Source: Gnetum montanum
Lineage: Eukaryota > Streptophyta > Gnetopsida > Gnetales > Gnetaceae
Length of the DNA stretch: 64,000 nt
Assembly (NCBI GenBank): GCA_015680685.1
Contig: MNCI01005810.1
Coordinates: 615,074-679,073 of the forward strand
Reading direction: 5' to 3'
Of the stretch, positions 34,679-46,867 are shown one piece after another. Position numbers and translations under genes: made by a program. A model generated the notes under the pieces. The model had not been told where the DNA came from. It ran no database searches and saw only the letters and a list, made by a program, of their open reading frames with translations. Within the stretch, counting starts at the first letter, position 1; the number at the start of each line of letters is the position of its first letter.

Positions 34679-36500
34679 GTGCATCCTGGTGTGACGATAA
34701 TCCACCATCATGCATGTACACATAATCTAAAATTACTAAAGAACTTAGAACAATTAGCTCATTCAGCTCTCTGTTTATTGGCAGGAGCAAGCCTGATGGA
34801 TTGCCAGCACTTAACCGAACCATTAATTATCGATGAACCATATGGAAAAATTGTAAGGGACATCAACATAAACCTCATCCACTTAAGTTCATCAATGGAC
34901 GACGCAGTCATAGCCTCAACACAGCAAACAATAGACAACTACAAAGGTATGACAAAATCCCTCAACATAGAAGCCGAAAATATCACCGAAGACCCGTTGA
35001 CCGAAACCCCCATCACCATGCCTGATGGGGAAATTAAAATACTAAAATTAAGCACATTACTAAAACTACAACTAGCCAAAAACATTGAGGACATGCTTAG
35101 GAAAAACATGAAAGCATTCGCTTGGTCTTACACGGACATGCTCGGACTAGATCCCCGAATTGTCTAGCACAACATTATCCTTGATCCGAAATTGAGACCG
35201 GTAAAACAAAAGGCACAAAAGGTTAAACCCGAAGTGGCATTGATAGTTCGTAATGAGATCACCAAGCTTTATTAGGCTGGTTTCATCTAGGCTGTTGATT
35301 ACACCGAGTGGGTATCAAACATGGTCATTGTTCCGAAGAAGAACGGAAGCATTCACTTATGCATTGACTTCCGGGATTTAAATGTTGCAACCATAAAAGA
35401 TGATTTTTCTCTACCCAGCATCGATCAACTTGTTGACTCAACCGCTGGGCATACACTATTATCTTTTATGGATGGCTTCTCGGGATACAATCAAATACAC
35501 ATCAACCCAGAGCATCAGCTTCGAACAACCTTTATGACACCATGGCGAACCTTTTGTTACACAATGATGCCTTTCGGTCTCAAGAACACTGGGGCCACGT
35601 ATCAAAGAGCGATGACATTCATCTTTAGCAATTACATGTTACACTCGCTCAACAACTATGTAGATGACATTGTGGTTAAGTCAAAAACATCAGAACAACA
35701 TATACAAGACCTTGACCTGGTATTAAAACGTTCTTTAAAGTATAAATTGAGACTCAACCCAAAGAAATGTGTCTTCGGCGTCAAGACAGGAAAAATTCTT
35801 GGATTTATAGCGTCAGAAGCAGGGATACAAGTAGACCCCGATAAGGTTAAGGCCATAACAAACCTAAAACCACCAGGCAACCTTACTAAACTTTAAGGTC
35901 TACAAGGTAGATTACAGTTTATCAGGCGCTTCATAGAAAAATTGACAGACAAACTAAAACCTATGAACCACTTGTTACATAAGAACGTCCATTTTGAATG
36001 GACTCCGTAGTGCCAAGAAGCATTTGATAACATTAAAACGGAATTGGCCCGATTACCCACAGTTTACCCACCTCAAAATGATAAACTGTTTTACATCTAC
36101 CTCACTACTTCGGATTTGTCAATCGCGTCTATGCTTTGCCAGAAAGAAGATGATGGAACCAAAGTCCTTATATATTACTTAAGCCATGCATTAGTTTCCC
36201 ATGAGAAAAAGTATAATGATGTGGAGAGGTCCTGTTTAGCTTTGGTCTTTTCTTTGAGAAAATGGCGACATTACCTCTTCCATAACCAAGTTAATATAAT
36301 TTGCAAGGATAATGTGCTTAGGGCCATCACAGGAAACATTTACGAAATGAGTCGAATAGCCCACTAGAAAGCCATGATAGCCGAATTTGACCTACACTAC
36401 ATAGCGCAATCATCAGTTAAAGGTCAAGCCATAGCAACTCAAATGGCCACGTCACCAATGCACGATCAAGCGATAATAGAGCCAGAATTCCTAGATGAGA
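34679..36500 (+). pseudogene. Reverse transcriptase and gypsy RNase H, element B
   Basis: The leader part (34679-35165) is open and ends at a stop replacing Q in RIVQHN. RT has VPKKNGS, LCIDFRDLNVATIKDDF, LLSFMDGFSGYNQIH, MMPFGLKNTGATYQRAMTF and an intact YVDD box (35657-35668), then LRLNPKKCVFGVKTGKILGF. A stop at 35894 (R or Q codon) follows. RNase H (36044-36367) has FYIYLTTSDLSI, YYLSHALVSHEKKYNDVERS and CLALVFSLRKW, again lacking the classical DAS motif. Stops at 35165, 35272, 35288 and 36009 are transition-type. Confidence 0.9.
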
Positions 36501-36539
36501 ATATAAGCGCAATAGACATACTGCCCAATGACTATGATG

Positions 36540-36930
36540 CCATTCTAAACTTTGATGGAGCGTCCACCACTCGAGGGGGAAGTGCAGCCGCTATCATCAC
36601 CTATCCCTCTGGGGAAATCCGACCCTTTACTTATCATTTCAACTTTCATTGTACCAACAACATAGCAGAGTACAAAGGTCTCCTTAGAGGTCTCGCGGCA
36701 GCATTAGCTTTCGACATCACACGGCTTGTGGTCAGAGGAGACTCACAACTGGTTTTAAACCTAATCACAGATGTTTATACATGCAAAGCCCAACATTTAC
36801 AACCATACCGCGACTTGGCAAAACACCTAATGAGGTGATTTGAAAACATTGATGTGCAACACGTTTCTAGAAATGATAACACCATCACAGATGCCTTAGC
36901 CACATTAGCATTAAACATATCGCCAAACAC
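36540..36930 (+). pseudogene. Second, archaeal-type RNase H (aRH), element B
   Basis: Catalytic positions are all present: NFDGAS (36558), NNIAEYKGLLRG, VVRGDSQLVLNL and NDNTITDALATLAL. One stop (R to TGA, 36836) splits it. It would degrade RNA in RNA-DNA hybrids and is thought to compensate for the degenerate first RNase H in the Tat lineage. Confidence 0.88.
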
Positions 36931-37199
36931 GTTCCATGCATTACCAAGCTTCGTAACCAGTTGTGCCGAACCAATAATCGATACTCTTAACACGCTGCTG
37001 ATCGCATCTGTTAGTACAACACGCGCAATAGAATGGTATGATGACATAAAAGAGTACTTTCTACGGGGCAAAACACCACGACATCTAACAAATGCACAAA
37101 AGGATGCAGTACGAAAACATTCTAAGCAGTATACCCTGGTAGGGGACACATTATGTTGTAGATCTTACGAAGGTATATTGCTAACATGCGTTAATAGTA

Positions 37200-38223
37200 C
37201 TGATGCCCAAACCATCGTCAAACAAGTACATGACGGACTATGTGGAGGACACATAGCGCCAAAAGCCATGGCAATGAAGATAAGATGCTTAGGCTACTAT
37301 TGGCCACACATGGAATACGACTGTCTTTCCAAGATTAAAACATGTAGTACTTGTCAAAAACATAGCAATCTAATACATGTTCCACCAAATGAGTTGCATA
37401 CAACGCAAATCACGTGGCCCTTTCAAAAGTGGGGATTGGACCTTATCGGCCCGATAACACCCTCATCTTCTGTAGGGCATAGTTTCATCATAACTGCAAC
37501 CAAATATTTCATGAAGTGGGTAGAAGCTGCTCCCCTTCGAAAAACTACATCTAAACATGTATGCAATTTCATTCTCGAAAACATTGTAACCTGCTTTGGC
37601 ATTCCCATGACAATCATCACTGACAACGGGCCACAATTTAGCAGTGCCAAGACCAAAACCTTTTGTGAAAACCTAGGGATTAAACACTCATTTTCATCCC
37701 CTTACTATCCTCAGAGCAACGGGCAAGCAGAGGAAACAAACAAAACGGTTATTACAATACTTAAGAGGATGCTTATCCAAAGCAAGAGAAAGTGGCACGA
37801 GCAATTGGTATACGCACTGTGGGCATACCGTACTACGCATCGAACTTCCATGGGTAAAACACCATATAGTCTTGTTTACGGTTCAGAAGTTGTTTTACCT
37901 TTAGAATTGCAGGTACCATCTTTAAGGATCATACTTTCTGGACTCCTCGACGACGGGCAGAACAATGATCTACGCATCATCGACCTGGACTCGGTGGAGG
38001 AACGCATATGCGCGCTCGATCTGATCGAATGGTACTAAAAATAACAATGGCAGCAACATCGGCATGACATCCATAAGTGCCCCATCAAAGAAGGTGACTT
38101 TGTACTTAAGGCAGTTCGGGAACACCTGGACAAATTCTCAGCCAACTGGGAAGGGCCTTACTTGGTCACCAAAGCACTTGACAATAGAGCATTTAAGCTA
38201 GCTGATATGGAAGGGAATGAGCT
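37200..38223 (+). pseudogene. Integrase, element B
   Basis: The best-preserved integrase here: open from 36854 to 38035. It has the zinc-binding segment VHDGLCGGH...CSTCQKH and the catalytic triad GLDLIG, TDNGPQFSS and GQAEETNK. Host-fold motifs LWAYRTTHRTSMGKTPYSL and LVYGSEVVLPLE follow. After a stop at 38036 come HPIKEGDFVLKAVREH, FSANWEGPYLVTKA and the N gap. The Asp, Asp and Glu are all intact. Confidence 0.92.
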
Positions 38224-38780
38224 NNNNNNNNNNNNNNNNNNNNNNNNNNNNNNNNNNNNNNNNNNNNNNNNNNNNNNNNNNNNNNNNNNNNNNNNNNNNN
38301 NNNNNNNNNNNNNNNNNNNNNNNNNNNNNNNNNNNNNNNNNNNNNNNNNNNNNNNNNNNNNNNNNNNNNNNNNNNNNNNNNNNNNNNNNNNNNNNNNNNN
38401 NNNNNNNNNNNNNNNNNNNNNNNNNNNNNNNNNNNNNNNNNNNNNNNNNNNNNNNNNNNNNNNNNNNNNNNNNNNNNNNNNNNNNNNNNNNNNNNNNNNN
38501 NNNNNNNNNNNNNNNNNNNNNNNNNNNNNNNNNNNNNNNNNNNNNNNNNNNNNNNNNNNNNNNNNNNNNNNNNNNNNNNNNNNNNNNNNNNNNNNNNNNN
38601 NNNNNNNNNNNNNNNNNNNNNNNNNNNNNNNNNNNNNNNNNNNNNNNNNNNNNNNNNNNNNNNNNNNNNNNNNNNNNNNNNNNNNNNNNNNNNNNNNNNN
38701 NNNNNNNNNNNNNNNNNNNNNNNNNNNNNNNNNNNNNNNNNNNNNNNNNNNNNNNNNNNNNNNNNNNNNNNNNNNNNNNN
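38224..38780. other. Assembly gap (557 N)
   Basis: Removes the end of integrase and the integrase-side repeat island of B. In A the matching interval (about 10350 down to 9550) is near 800 bp, so the gap may be undersized. Confidence 0.95.
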
Positions 38781-39393
38781 CTAGTACATTCAAAACTTTG
38801 AGCACGCTGTTGCATACTGTAACACTTTAAAGCAGTTGCGACACACAACATAGCACTTGAGCATGAGTACAAAATCAAAACAAAGCTTCTTCTTCCCAAA
38901 AAAAACCAAGTACTCATGTCAAAATAGTCAAAAAACATCCAGCTGCATGGCTTTGGCTCTCCGCCAATAGGTTCCCCTAAACAAGGGGCCCTGTTCCTCC
39001 AAAGAATGCAACGCATCATCACGTGGCTTTGGCCTTGCCAACAAGTACTCTTGGACACTAAACAAGAGTCTTGTTCCGTCAAAGAATGCACATTACATGT
39101 TTGGATTTTGAGTATGCTAAATAATGGCTATTGACACGGACCAGCATGCCACACACCAGAGCATCCCCTTCACCAAGCACAATCCATTGGGCAGTTACTA
39201 GTCCCCACAATCCCCATTCTCCTACCAGCTACAAATTTCACTTTCCCAATCCCATGTACTACTGAACATGGTGCGATGACGTCTAGTCAAGTGGCAACGG
39301 AAAAAGTCTCTATCAAGTTGCTTGTGGTGTTTTGCACTCCTTTATCGATGCTTCTCAGGTCGATTCCTCCAAACGTCAACAAAGAGGGGCCAA
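38781..39393 (+). other. 3' noncoding region and polypurine tract of element B
   Basis: Noncoding DNA matching A and C, with two copies of a GGCTTTGGC...CCAAAGAATGCA unit (38950-39090). It ends in AAAGAGGGGCCAA (39381-39393), directly before the LTR TG. This is the clearest polypurine tract in the window. Confidence 0.8.
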
Positions 39394-40663
39394 TGAAACA
39401 CCACAAAAATTTTGAGCTTAGTACTTGTCCAACACCAAGCAGGTCCCTGCAACCCACAGATGATCACAGCTACATCTGGTGTCGCACTTGGCAACTTCGG
39501 AGATCAGATGCTTAATTTTCACTAAGTATGCAGTCCCAAAGTATACACCCAACGTGTACACTCAAATTCTCAACGTATACGCCCAGCATGTATGCTCAAG
39601 TTCACAGTGTATACGCCCAGTGTACACGCCCAGCGTACACGCCTCACATGTATGCCCAGTAGGTACAACCGATGTATATGCTGGGCATGCAATTCCAGAA
39701 GACAGCATGGAGACAGCACTGCAGAACAAGACTTGGCACAAGGTAGCAAACATCAGCGTATATGCCCTAGCATATACGCCTAGCACATCAGCATGTGCGT
39801 CCCAGCGTATATGCCCAGCATCCACCAGCGTATACGCCCAGCGTATACACTAGCGTCCATGACATCTACGCCCATGTTCGCATACGCCCAGCACCTCCAG
39901 TGTATATGCCCAGCGTATACACCCACAGTCTATGCTCGCTGCAAACAACATATACACCCAACGTATACACCCAGAAAATGTAACATATTGTACACTTGTA
40001 AATTTTATGCTCTTGCACCCGGTCAACGCGCCATGTGTCTCCCAACCCGAGTCCGCCGTCAAAACCCTGTATAAAAGCCCAATTTTTGTACTAGATCCAG
40101 GATGGTTGGAAAAATTCCCAGAGCACACCAGAGAGCAGAGATGTTGTGAACCAGAGCATAAAACCTTTTACGCTGGACAACCTTGTACGCTGAGAATACA
40201 GCCTCTACGCTGTGCTTACAGTGTGAACTACCCAAAATCATCCTTGCATCCAACAGGGCTTTTTATCCGCCTTGTGTTCCAGTCACAACTGCGTTAGACC
40301 GGTGCATTGTACTTTCATTCTGTAATGCCATTGTTACATTTTCTTCCCAAAATCGTTTACAATTTGCATTAATTATTGCATGTATTCTATTTTCACTCAT
40401 TTACATTATGCTCTGTTTGCATCAGTTACACTATTTACGCTTTGATTTATGCCTATTACGCCATTTACGTATAACCCAGCGTATAGCACTTTGGTGTACG
40501 TTTAGGGAAATTCTTGTCTGATCCACATGCGGACCACCAAAGGTAATCTACCTCTGTTCATTCTAGCTTGCACTCATGCGAAGGTAGGGTCTTTTGTATG
40601 CGTCCTGCGATCCCACGGTCTCTGTTTCCTTCCAGCTGAAGACCGACGATTTCGGATGGTACA
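39394..40663 (+). repeat. 3' LTR of element B
   Basis: 1270 bp. Starts TGAAACACCACAAAAATTTT and ends GATTTCGGATGGTACA, intact TG...CA. Palindrome array at 39539-39970, TATA at 40068-40077. Confidence 0.92.
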
Positions 40664-41299
40664 GTGGGGTGGGAAGGTCACTGCTACATTATTTTGAGGG
40701 GGTTTCATCTATAAGAATGGGGGTGTCGTGGCTACGGGAGGAATTGTGAGGGGAAGTATGTTGAATTGAACATCGGTTGGTGGAGGAATGGGGATGAGAG
40801 CTGCTGCATCTTGTTGAGGCGCATGAGCTTGTGTGATGTTCAATGGCTGGAGGGATGTAGTTTCATCCGTGAATGGGTGAAACAACGGGTTTATATAAGT
40901 TTGTGGGCTAAGGATGTGGTATGAGTCTTCATGCTCAGATTGAGCTGCGAACTCATTCTCCTCTTCCGGTTGAGGATTTTGAAAAGGCTGATCTAGTGAC
41001 TGGCTCCTTTGCATGAGGAGTTATGTAATGAGCTCAGCGTAGAAAAGTTTGTATTGCCTCTTGACTTCCATTTTAGCTCGGTCCACAGCTAGGCTGGCTT
41101 GTATTTTCACGCATATGAAGTTGTACTGGTCTTGAGTTATGATGTTAGATGACAGGTTCCTCCCTTGCAATCTAAGGGACCGGCGAGGCCCCATTGTGGG
41201 TTGTACCGTAGGCTGTTGGACCGTGGGCTATTGAACAGCCATGGTGCCTATGACGTCGGTAACTTGGGTGGTTGTAGCGGTGGTGTTTGCGATGTTCAT
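40664..41299 (-). pseudogene. Gag, N-terminal part, element A
   Basis: Start at ATG 41299 (MNIANTTATT). Stops break the first 90 codons. Frame 41014-40709 shows the acidic stretch EENEFAAQSEHEDSYHILSP, equal to B's gag at 25320. It breaks off at 40664, where B is inserted, and resumes at 22936. Confidence 0.85.
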
Positions 41300-41982
41300 G
41301 ATGAACAGTTGAGAATATGGCACAGTGAAGGGATATGGAATTAGAGTACTTAGTGTAGCATAAACCTACGTTCGTGGCATACAACGTATACACTGGGTCT
41401 CAGCATATAGGCTTCAACGACCAGCGTATAAGGGTAGCGTATATGTATACAGCGTATAGCGACAGCGTAGAGAATCTATGGCGTAAAGCGTACAGTGTAT
41501 ATGCTAAGCAGCGTAGACAGCGTTAGTGTACAGCATAAACAGGGTTTACAGCGTACAGAGTCTAGCGTATATGGATGGCAGCGTAAAGGAGTTTACGGCG
41601 TAGGGCGTAGACAGGGTCTTGTGTGCAGCATAGACAAAGTCTACAGCGTAAAATGTGCAGGGTCAGCATATAGCATAGATAGGGTCTACAACGTATAGCG
41701 GACGACGTATATTCAACAGCGTAGAAACTGGGGATTTTGCAGATAGAGTCGGCGTATGGTCAACAGCGTAAACATTGGGAATTTGTAGACAAATTTGGCA
41801 TGAGCTTAGCAGTGCAGACGCTCGACGACGTAGACGCTGGGGCATATGCAAACAGTAAGTTTTAGACTGAGTAGCGTAGATGCTGGGAGGTTTGCAGGGA
41901 GGGTTCGTGTATACTTGATAGCGTAAACACTGGAAGTTCTGACACAGTAAGTTTTAGGTAGGGCCCTCCTAGCGCCAATTTT
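41300..41982 (-). other. Leader and primer site of element A
   Basis: Primer site on minus at 41977-41962 (TGGCGCTAGGAGGGCC), 5 bp from the LTR. The leader has repeated GCGTAGA/GCGTATA units, for example 41380-41720, and no open frame. It matches the leader of B in kind. Confidence 0.78.
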
Positions 41983-43185
41983 TGTACCATCCGAAATCGT
42001 CGGTCTCCGACTGGAAGGAAACAAAAATTGGGCGATCATCGGACATGCACAGAAGATCCTACCTTCGCTTGAGGGCAAGCTGGAATTAATGAAGGCAAAG
42101 TACCTTGAATGTTCTACACACAGATCAGGCAAGGATTTCCCCAAATGTACACTGAAGTGCTATATGCTGGGTTATATGTAAACGGCGTAACAGGCGTCAA
42201 GCAGAGCATAAACAACGTAACTGATGCCAATGGAGCGTAAACGTAAAACAACGTAAACAGTATACATACAACAATTAATGCAAACTATAATAGATTTTAG
42301 GAAGAAAATGTAACAATGGTATTTCAAAATGAGAGTTACAATGCACCGGTCTAACGCAGTTGTGGCTTTGACACAAGGCAGATGAATAGCCCCGGTGGAT
42401 GCAAGGATGACTGTGGGCTGGTTCAAACCATAGGCACAGCATAGAGGCTATATGCTTAGCATACAGGGTTGAAGTCTAGCATACAAGGCTCTCTGCTCTA
42501 GTTCTTAGTGGCTCTATTTTTCTCTGGTTTGCTCAAAATTGCCAACCAACCTTGAATCTAGTGAAAAATTGGGATTTTTATACAGGTTTTGATGTTAGAC
42601 TCAGGTTGGGGAAACATGGCGCATTGACCAGGTGCGAAAGAATAAAATTTACAAGCGTACATGTTACATTTGCTGGGCACATACGCTGTATCAGGCGGGC
42701 GTATACACTGGGCATATATGCTAGTGTATGCTGGGCGTATACGCTGATGGATGATCTGTTTGTGTTAATTACTGCCTTGTACCAAATCTTGCTCTACAGT
42801 GTTATTTCCATCTTCGGGGATTGCATGTCGGGCGTATGCATCAGTCGTACAGGCTGATCATACTTGTGAGGCGTGTACGCCGAGTGTGTACGCTGGGCGT
42901 CTATGCTGTGAATGCAATCTGGGCTGTATACACTACGAACATCGGGCGTATACACTGAAAATACATACTTAGTGTAAAATAAGTATTTTAAACTCCTGAG
43001 TTGCTAGGTTTCATGGCAGATGTTGTCGTGGACATCGACGGGTCCCAAGGAACTGCTCCTCGTTGAGTTCGACTCTACTTGAAGCTGTTTGTGGGGTTCT
43101 CAAGCTTTAGTCATGCTAGGGAGCATCGTGACTTAGCTTGATTTGTTTTTGAAAAGTACTAAGCTTGAAATTTTGTGGTTTTTCA
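41983..43185 (-). repeat. 5' LTR of element A
   Basis: 1203 bp. On plus it begins TGTACCATCCGAAATCGTCG and ends TTTGTGGTTTTTCA. Followed by ATTCC (43186-43190), identical to the 5 bp before the partner LTR at 7609. Confidence 0.9.
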
Positions 43186-43900
43186 ATTCCAAGGGTAAAA
43201 CAGCTTCTGAACCATAAATAAGGCTATATGGCATTTTACCTGTGGAAGTCCGATGCGTAGCACGATAAGCCCACAACGCATATACTAACTATTCATGCCA
43301 TCTTTTCTTGCTTTGGGTAAGCATCCTTTTAAGTACTATAATGATATTTTTATTTGTGGCTTCAGCTTTCCCATTTCTCTGAGGGTAATAAGGGGAAGAA
43401 AATGAGTGTTTGATCCCTACGCTTTCACAGAAAGTTCTGGTTTCGGCACTGCTAAATTATGGCCCATTATCAATGATGATGGTCATGGGGATGCCAAAAC
43501 GGGTCACAATGTTTTCAAGGATGAAGTTGCATACGTGTTTAGATGTGGTTTTTCTAAGGGGAATGGCTTCTACCCACTTCGTGAAATACTCTGTCGCGGT
43601 TATGATGAAGCTATGCCCTACAGAAGATGAGGGTGTTATTAGGCTGATAAGGTCCAACCCCCATTTTTGAAAGGGCTAGGTGATTTGCGCTGTGTGCAAC
43701 TCATTTGGTGGAACATGTATCAGATTACTATGTTTTTGATAGACGTTTCATGTTTTAGTCTTAGAGAGACAATCATATTCCATGTGTGGCCAATAATAGC
43801 CTAAGCGTCTTATTTTCGTTGCCATTGCTTTAGGTGCTACGTGTCCTCCGCATAGTCCGTCATGTACTTATTCAACGATGGTTTGGGAATCAGTGCTACT
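43186..43900 (-). pseudogene. Integrase, N-terminal and core part, element C
   Basis: Zinc-binding segment near 43890-43750, core motifs SLITPSSSVGHSFIITATEY and RFGIPMTIIIDNGP (43657-43457). The first Asp motif is present just upstream (LDLI). It continues through YALW-like residues to 43186, where A is inserted, and resumes at 7608. Several frameshifts and stops. Confidence 0.85.
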
Positions 43901-44149
43901 AACGTATGTTAGTAGTATGCCTTCCTAGGATCGACGACACAATGTGTCCCCTACCAGTGCATATTTCCGAGAATGCTTTCATACCACGTCTTTTTGTGCA
44001 TTCGTTAGATGTTGCGGTGTTTCACCGTGTAGAAGGTACTCTTTTATGTTGTCATACCATTCTATCGCATGCATTGTACTAACGGATGCAATTGGTAATG
44101 TGTCGAGAGTATCGGTTATGGGTTTAGCACAACTGATTATGGATCTTGG

Positions 44150-44545
44150 CAACATATGGAACATGTCAGGTGATATGTTTAGCGCTAGCATGGCCAGTGC
44201 ATCTGCGATGGTATTATCATTTCTGGAGACATGTTGCACATCCATGTTTTCAAATTGCTTCATTAAGTGTTTGGCTAAGTCACAATATGGTTGTAAATGT
44301 TGTGCTTTGCATGTATAAATGTCTATGACTTGGTTTAAAACCAATTCTGAGTCTCCCTTGATCACATGTCGTGTGATGTCTGAAGCTAGTGCTACCATGA
44401 GACCTCTAAGGAGACCTTCATAGTCTGCCACATTGTTGGTCCAGTGAAAGTCAAAACGATAAGCAAAGGGTCGGATCTCCCTGGAGGGATAGGTGATGAT
44501 GGCAGCAGTACTTCCCCCTCGAGAGGTGGAGGCTCCATCAAAATT
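44150..44545 (-). pseudogene. Second, archaeal-type RNase H (aRH), element C
   Basis: Within open frame 44872-43979: NFDGASTSRGG, NNVADYEGLLRGL (Glu position now Asp, with EYK changed to DYE), VIKGDSELVLNQV and NDNTIADALAMLAL. The loss of the second catalytic acid is specific to C. Confidence 0.87.
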
Positions 44546-44599
44546 CAAAATGGCATCGTAGCCATCGGGTACCATGTCTATGGCACTCACATTTTCATC

Positions 44600-46366
44600 A
44601 GGGAACACTAGCTCTATCGTTGTTTGATCATGCGTTGGTGATGTAGTCATTTGATTCGCTATGGCTTGACCCTTAACTGATGATTGCACTATGTAGTGTA
44701 GGTCAAACTCAGCTATCATGGCTTTCCAACGGGCTATTCTACTTGACTCATAAATGTTTCCTGTGATGGCTCTGAGCACATTATCCTTGCAGATTATGTT
44801 GACTTGGTTATGGAAGAGGTAATGTCCCCATTTTTTTAAGGAAAAGGTAAGAGCTAAACATGACCTCTCCACTCCGTTATACTTCTTCTCATGGGCTACT
44901 AATGCATGGCTTAAGTAACAGATAGGGACTTTGGTCCCATCATCTCATTTCTGGAAAAGCATGGACATGATCGACGAGTCCGAAGTGGCAAGGTAGATGT
45001 AAAACGGTTTATTATTTTGAGGTGGATAAACTGTCGGTAGTTGAACAAGTGCTATTTTAATATTGTCAAATGCCTCCTGGCACTGTGAAGTCCATTCAAA
45101 ATGGATGTTCTTGCGTAGCAAGTGGTTCATAGGTTTCAACTTGTCTGTCAGTTTTTCTATGAAATGCCTGATGAACTATAATCTACCTTGTAGACCTCGA
45201 AGTTCGGTAAGGTTGCTGGGTTGTTTTAAGTTTTTTATGGCCTTAACTTTATCGGGGTCTACTTGTATCCCTACTTCTGAGGCTATGAATTTGAGCATTT
45301 TTCCTATTTTAACTCCAAAGACACATTTCTTTGGGTTAAGTCTCAGCTCATATTTTAAACAATGCTTTAGTACCAAGTCAAGATCTTGTATGTGTTGTTC
45401 TGATATCTTTGATTTGACCATGATATCATCCACATAGTCATTGAGTGAGTGCAGCATGTAATCGCTAAGAATAAATTTCATTTCCCTTTGATATGTGGCC
45501 CCAGCCTTCTTGAGACCGAAGGGCATCATTGTGTAACAAAAGGTTTCCCATGGTGTCATAAAGGTAGTCCAGAGCTGATTCTCTGGGTTAATACGTATCT
45601 AGTTGTATCCTGAGAAGCCATCCATAAAAGATAATAGGGTGTGCCCAGCGGTTGAGTCAACAAGTTGATCAATCCTGGGTAGGAGAAAATCATCTTTTAT
45701 GGTTGCCACATTGAGATCGTGGAAGTCAATGCATAAGCGAATGAATCTGTTCTTTTTCGGGACATTGACCATGTTGGATACCCAATCAGCGTAGTCGACA
45801 GCCCGAATGAAACCTACCTGACAAAGTTTGGTGATCTCATTACAAACTGCCAACATTACCTCAGGCTTGACCTTTCGTTCCTTTTGTTTTACTGGCCTTA
45901 ATTTTGGATCAAGGATAATATTGTGCTGGACGATTCGAGGGTCTAACCCGAGCATGTTAGTGTAAGACTAGGTGAATGCTTTTATGTTGTCTCGAAGTAC
46001 ATCTTCTATGTCTTTGACCAGTTGAGGTTGCAATAGTGTACTCAATTTTAATATTTTGATTTCACCATCAGGCATAATGACAGGGGTTTCAGTCAACGGG
46101 TCCTCAGTGATGCTATCGGCTTCTATGTCGAGGGATTTTTTCATACCTTTGTAGCTGTCTAGCGTTTGTTGCATTGAGGCTATGATTGTGTCATTCGTTG
46201 ATGTACCTAAGTTGATGGAATTTAGGTCAATTTCTCTTGTGATCTTCCCATATGGTCCATCAATGATCAATGATGTAAATAAATGCTGACAATCCATCGG
46301 GCTAGCTCCTATCAATAAATAGAGGGCAGAGTAAGCTAGTAGGTGTCGTTCAGTGTTCTTTGGCAA
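44600..46366 (-). pseudogene. Reverse transcriptase and gypsy RNase H, element C
   Basis: Leader part 46366-45968, RT 45955-45176 with GFIRAVDYADWVSN, LLSFMDGFSGYN and an intact YVDD box (about 45430). RNase H 45139-44700 has FYIYLATSDSSIMSMLFQK. A stop after GYN (45599) and others break the frame. Same layout as A and B. Confidence 0.9.
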
Positions 46367-46420
46367 CGTAAATCATATGTATATGTGTGGTAGTGGTTTA
46401 TCATCACAGTGGGACGCATG

Positions 46421-46665
46421 GTATTTTAAGGCCTTACCGGGCCGAATGTGGCAGTTTAAGGCCTTACTGGGCCGAATGTGGCAGTTTAAGGCCTTGCCGG
46501 GCAGAATGTGGCAGTTTAAGGCCTTACCGGGCCGTATGGGACAGTTTAAGACCTTACAGGGCTGTATGGGGCAGTTTAAGGCCTTACCGGGCCGTATGGG
46601 GCAATTTAAGGCCTTACCAGGCTGTATGGGGTAATTTAAGGCCTTACCAGGCCGTTTAACCATGC
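46421..46665 (-). repeat. AGTTTA repeat island, RT side, element C (30-bp tandem)
   Basis: Eight units with a 30-bp period, plus-strand core CAGTTTAAGGCCTTACCGGG followed by CCG. It is the most regular island in the window and stays open in several frames only because it is periodic. It lies between the RT leader part (minus) and the antisense promoter (plus). Confidence 0.88.
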
Positions 46666-46867
46666 GTTGATGCCGTCTAGTTAGTGTATGAGCTGTATTA
46701 AAGAGTTTGCGCCAAAATGCTCAGTGTGGGTGACTGAAATTGGTTTGCCCAAGTATATGGTTTGGGGTGGCATCTATCATCTTGTTATTTTGTTTTGCAA
46801 TTTTCCCGTATTTTTTATTTTGAATAATTTAAAATTAATAATAATAAAAATAAAATAAAATAAAATG

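Larger units (their letters stand above)
22937..40663 (+). mobile_element. Element B: family-1 retrotransposon inserted in the gag of A
   Basis: Complete from LTR to LTR on plus: 5' LTR, primer site, leader, gag, spacer, protease, antisense gene (minus), RT, RNase H, aRNase H, integrase, noncoding region, polypurine tract and 3' LTR. Flanks are GCAGG (22932-22936) and GTGGG (40664-40668). Both derive from GCGGG by one CpG transition each. Removing B joins A's gag in frame (FPPRVIGM against FSPQVIGM in B itself). Length is 17.7 kb, including a 557-N gap. It is the youngest family-1 insertion by nesting order. Confidence 0.9.
7609..43185 (-). mobile_element. Element A: family-1 retrotransposon inserted in the integrase of C
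   Basis: Complete from LTR to LTR and flanked by identical 5-bp duplications (ATTCC at 7604-7608 and 43186-43190). On the minus strand the order is: 5' LTR (43185-41983), primer site, leader, gag (41299-40664, resuming at 22936), protease, antisense gene (plus strand), RT, RNase H, aRNase H, integrase, noncoding region, and 3' LTR (8883-7609). Element B interrupts gag. Without B, A is about 17.8 kb. Every coding part has stops, so it is not autonomous now. Confidence 0.9.

Noticed and set aside
38158-39091. Long frames spanning N runs
   Set aside because: Most of their length is N; there is no evidence of coding.
46421-46665. CRISPR-like array (30-bp units)
   Set aside because: Units are contiguous without unique spacers, lie inside a plant retrotransposon, and no cas gene is present.
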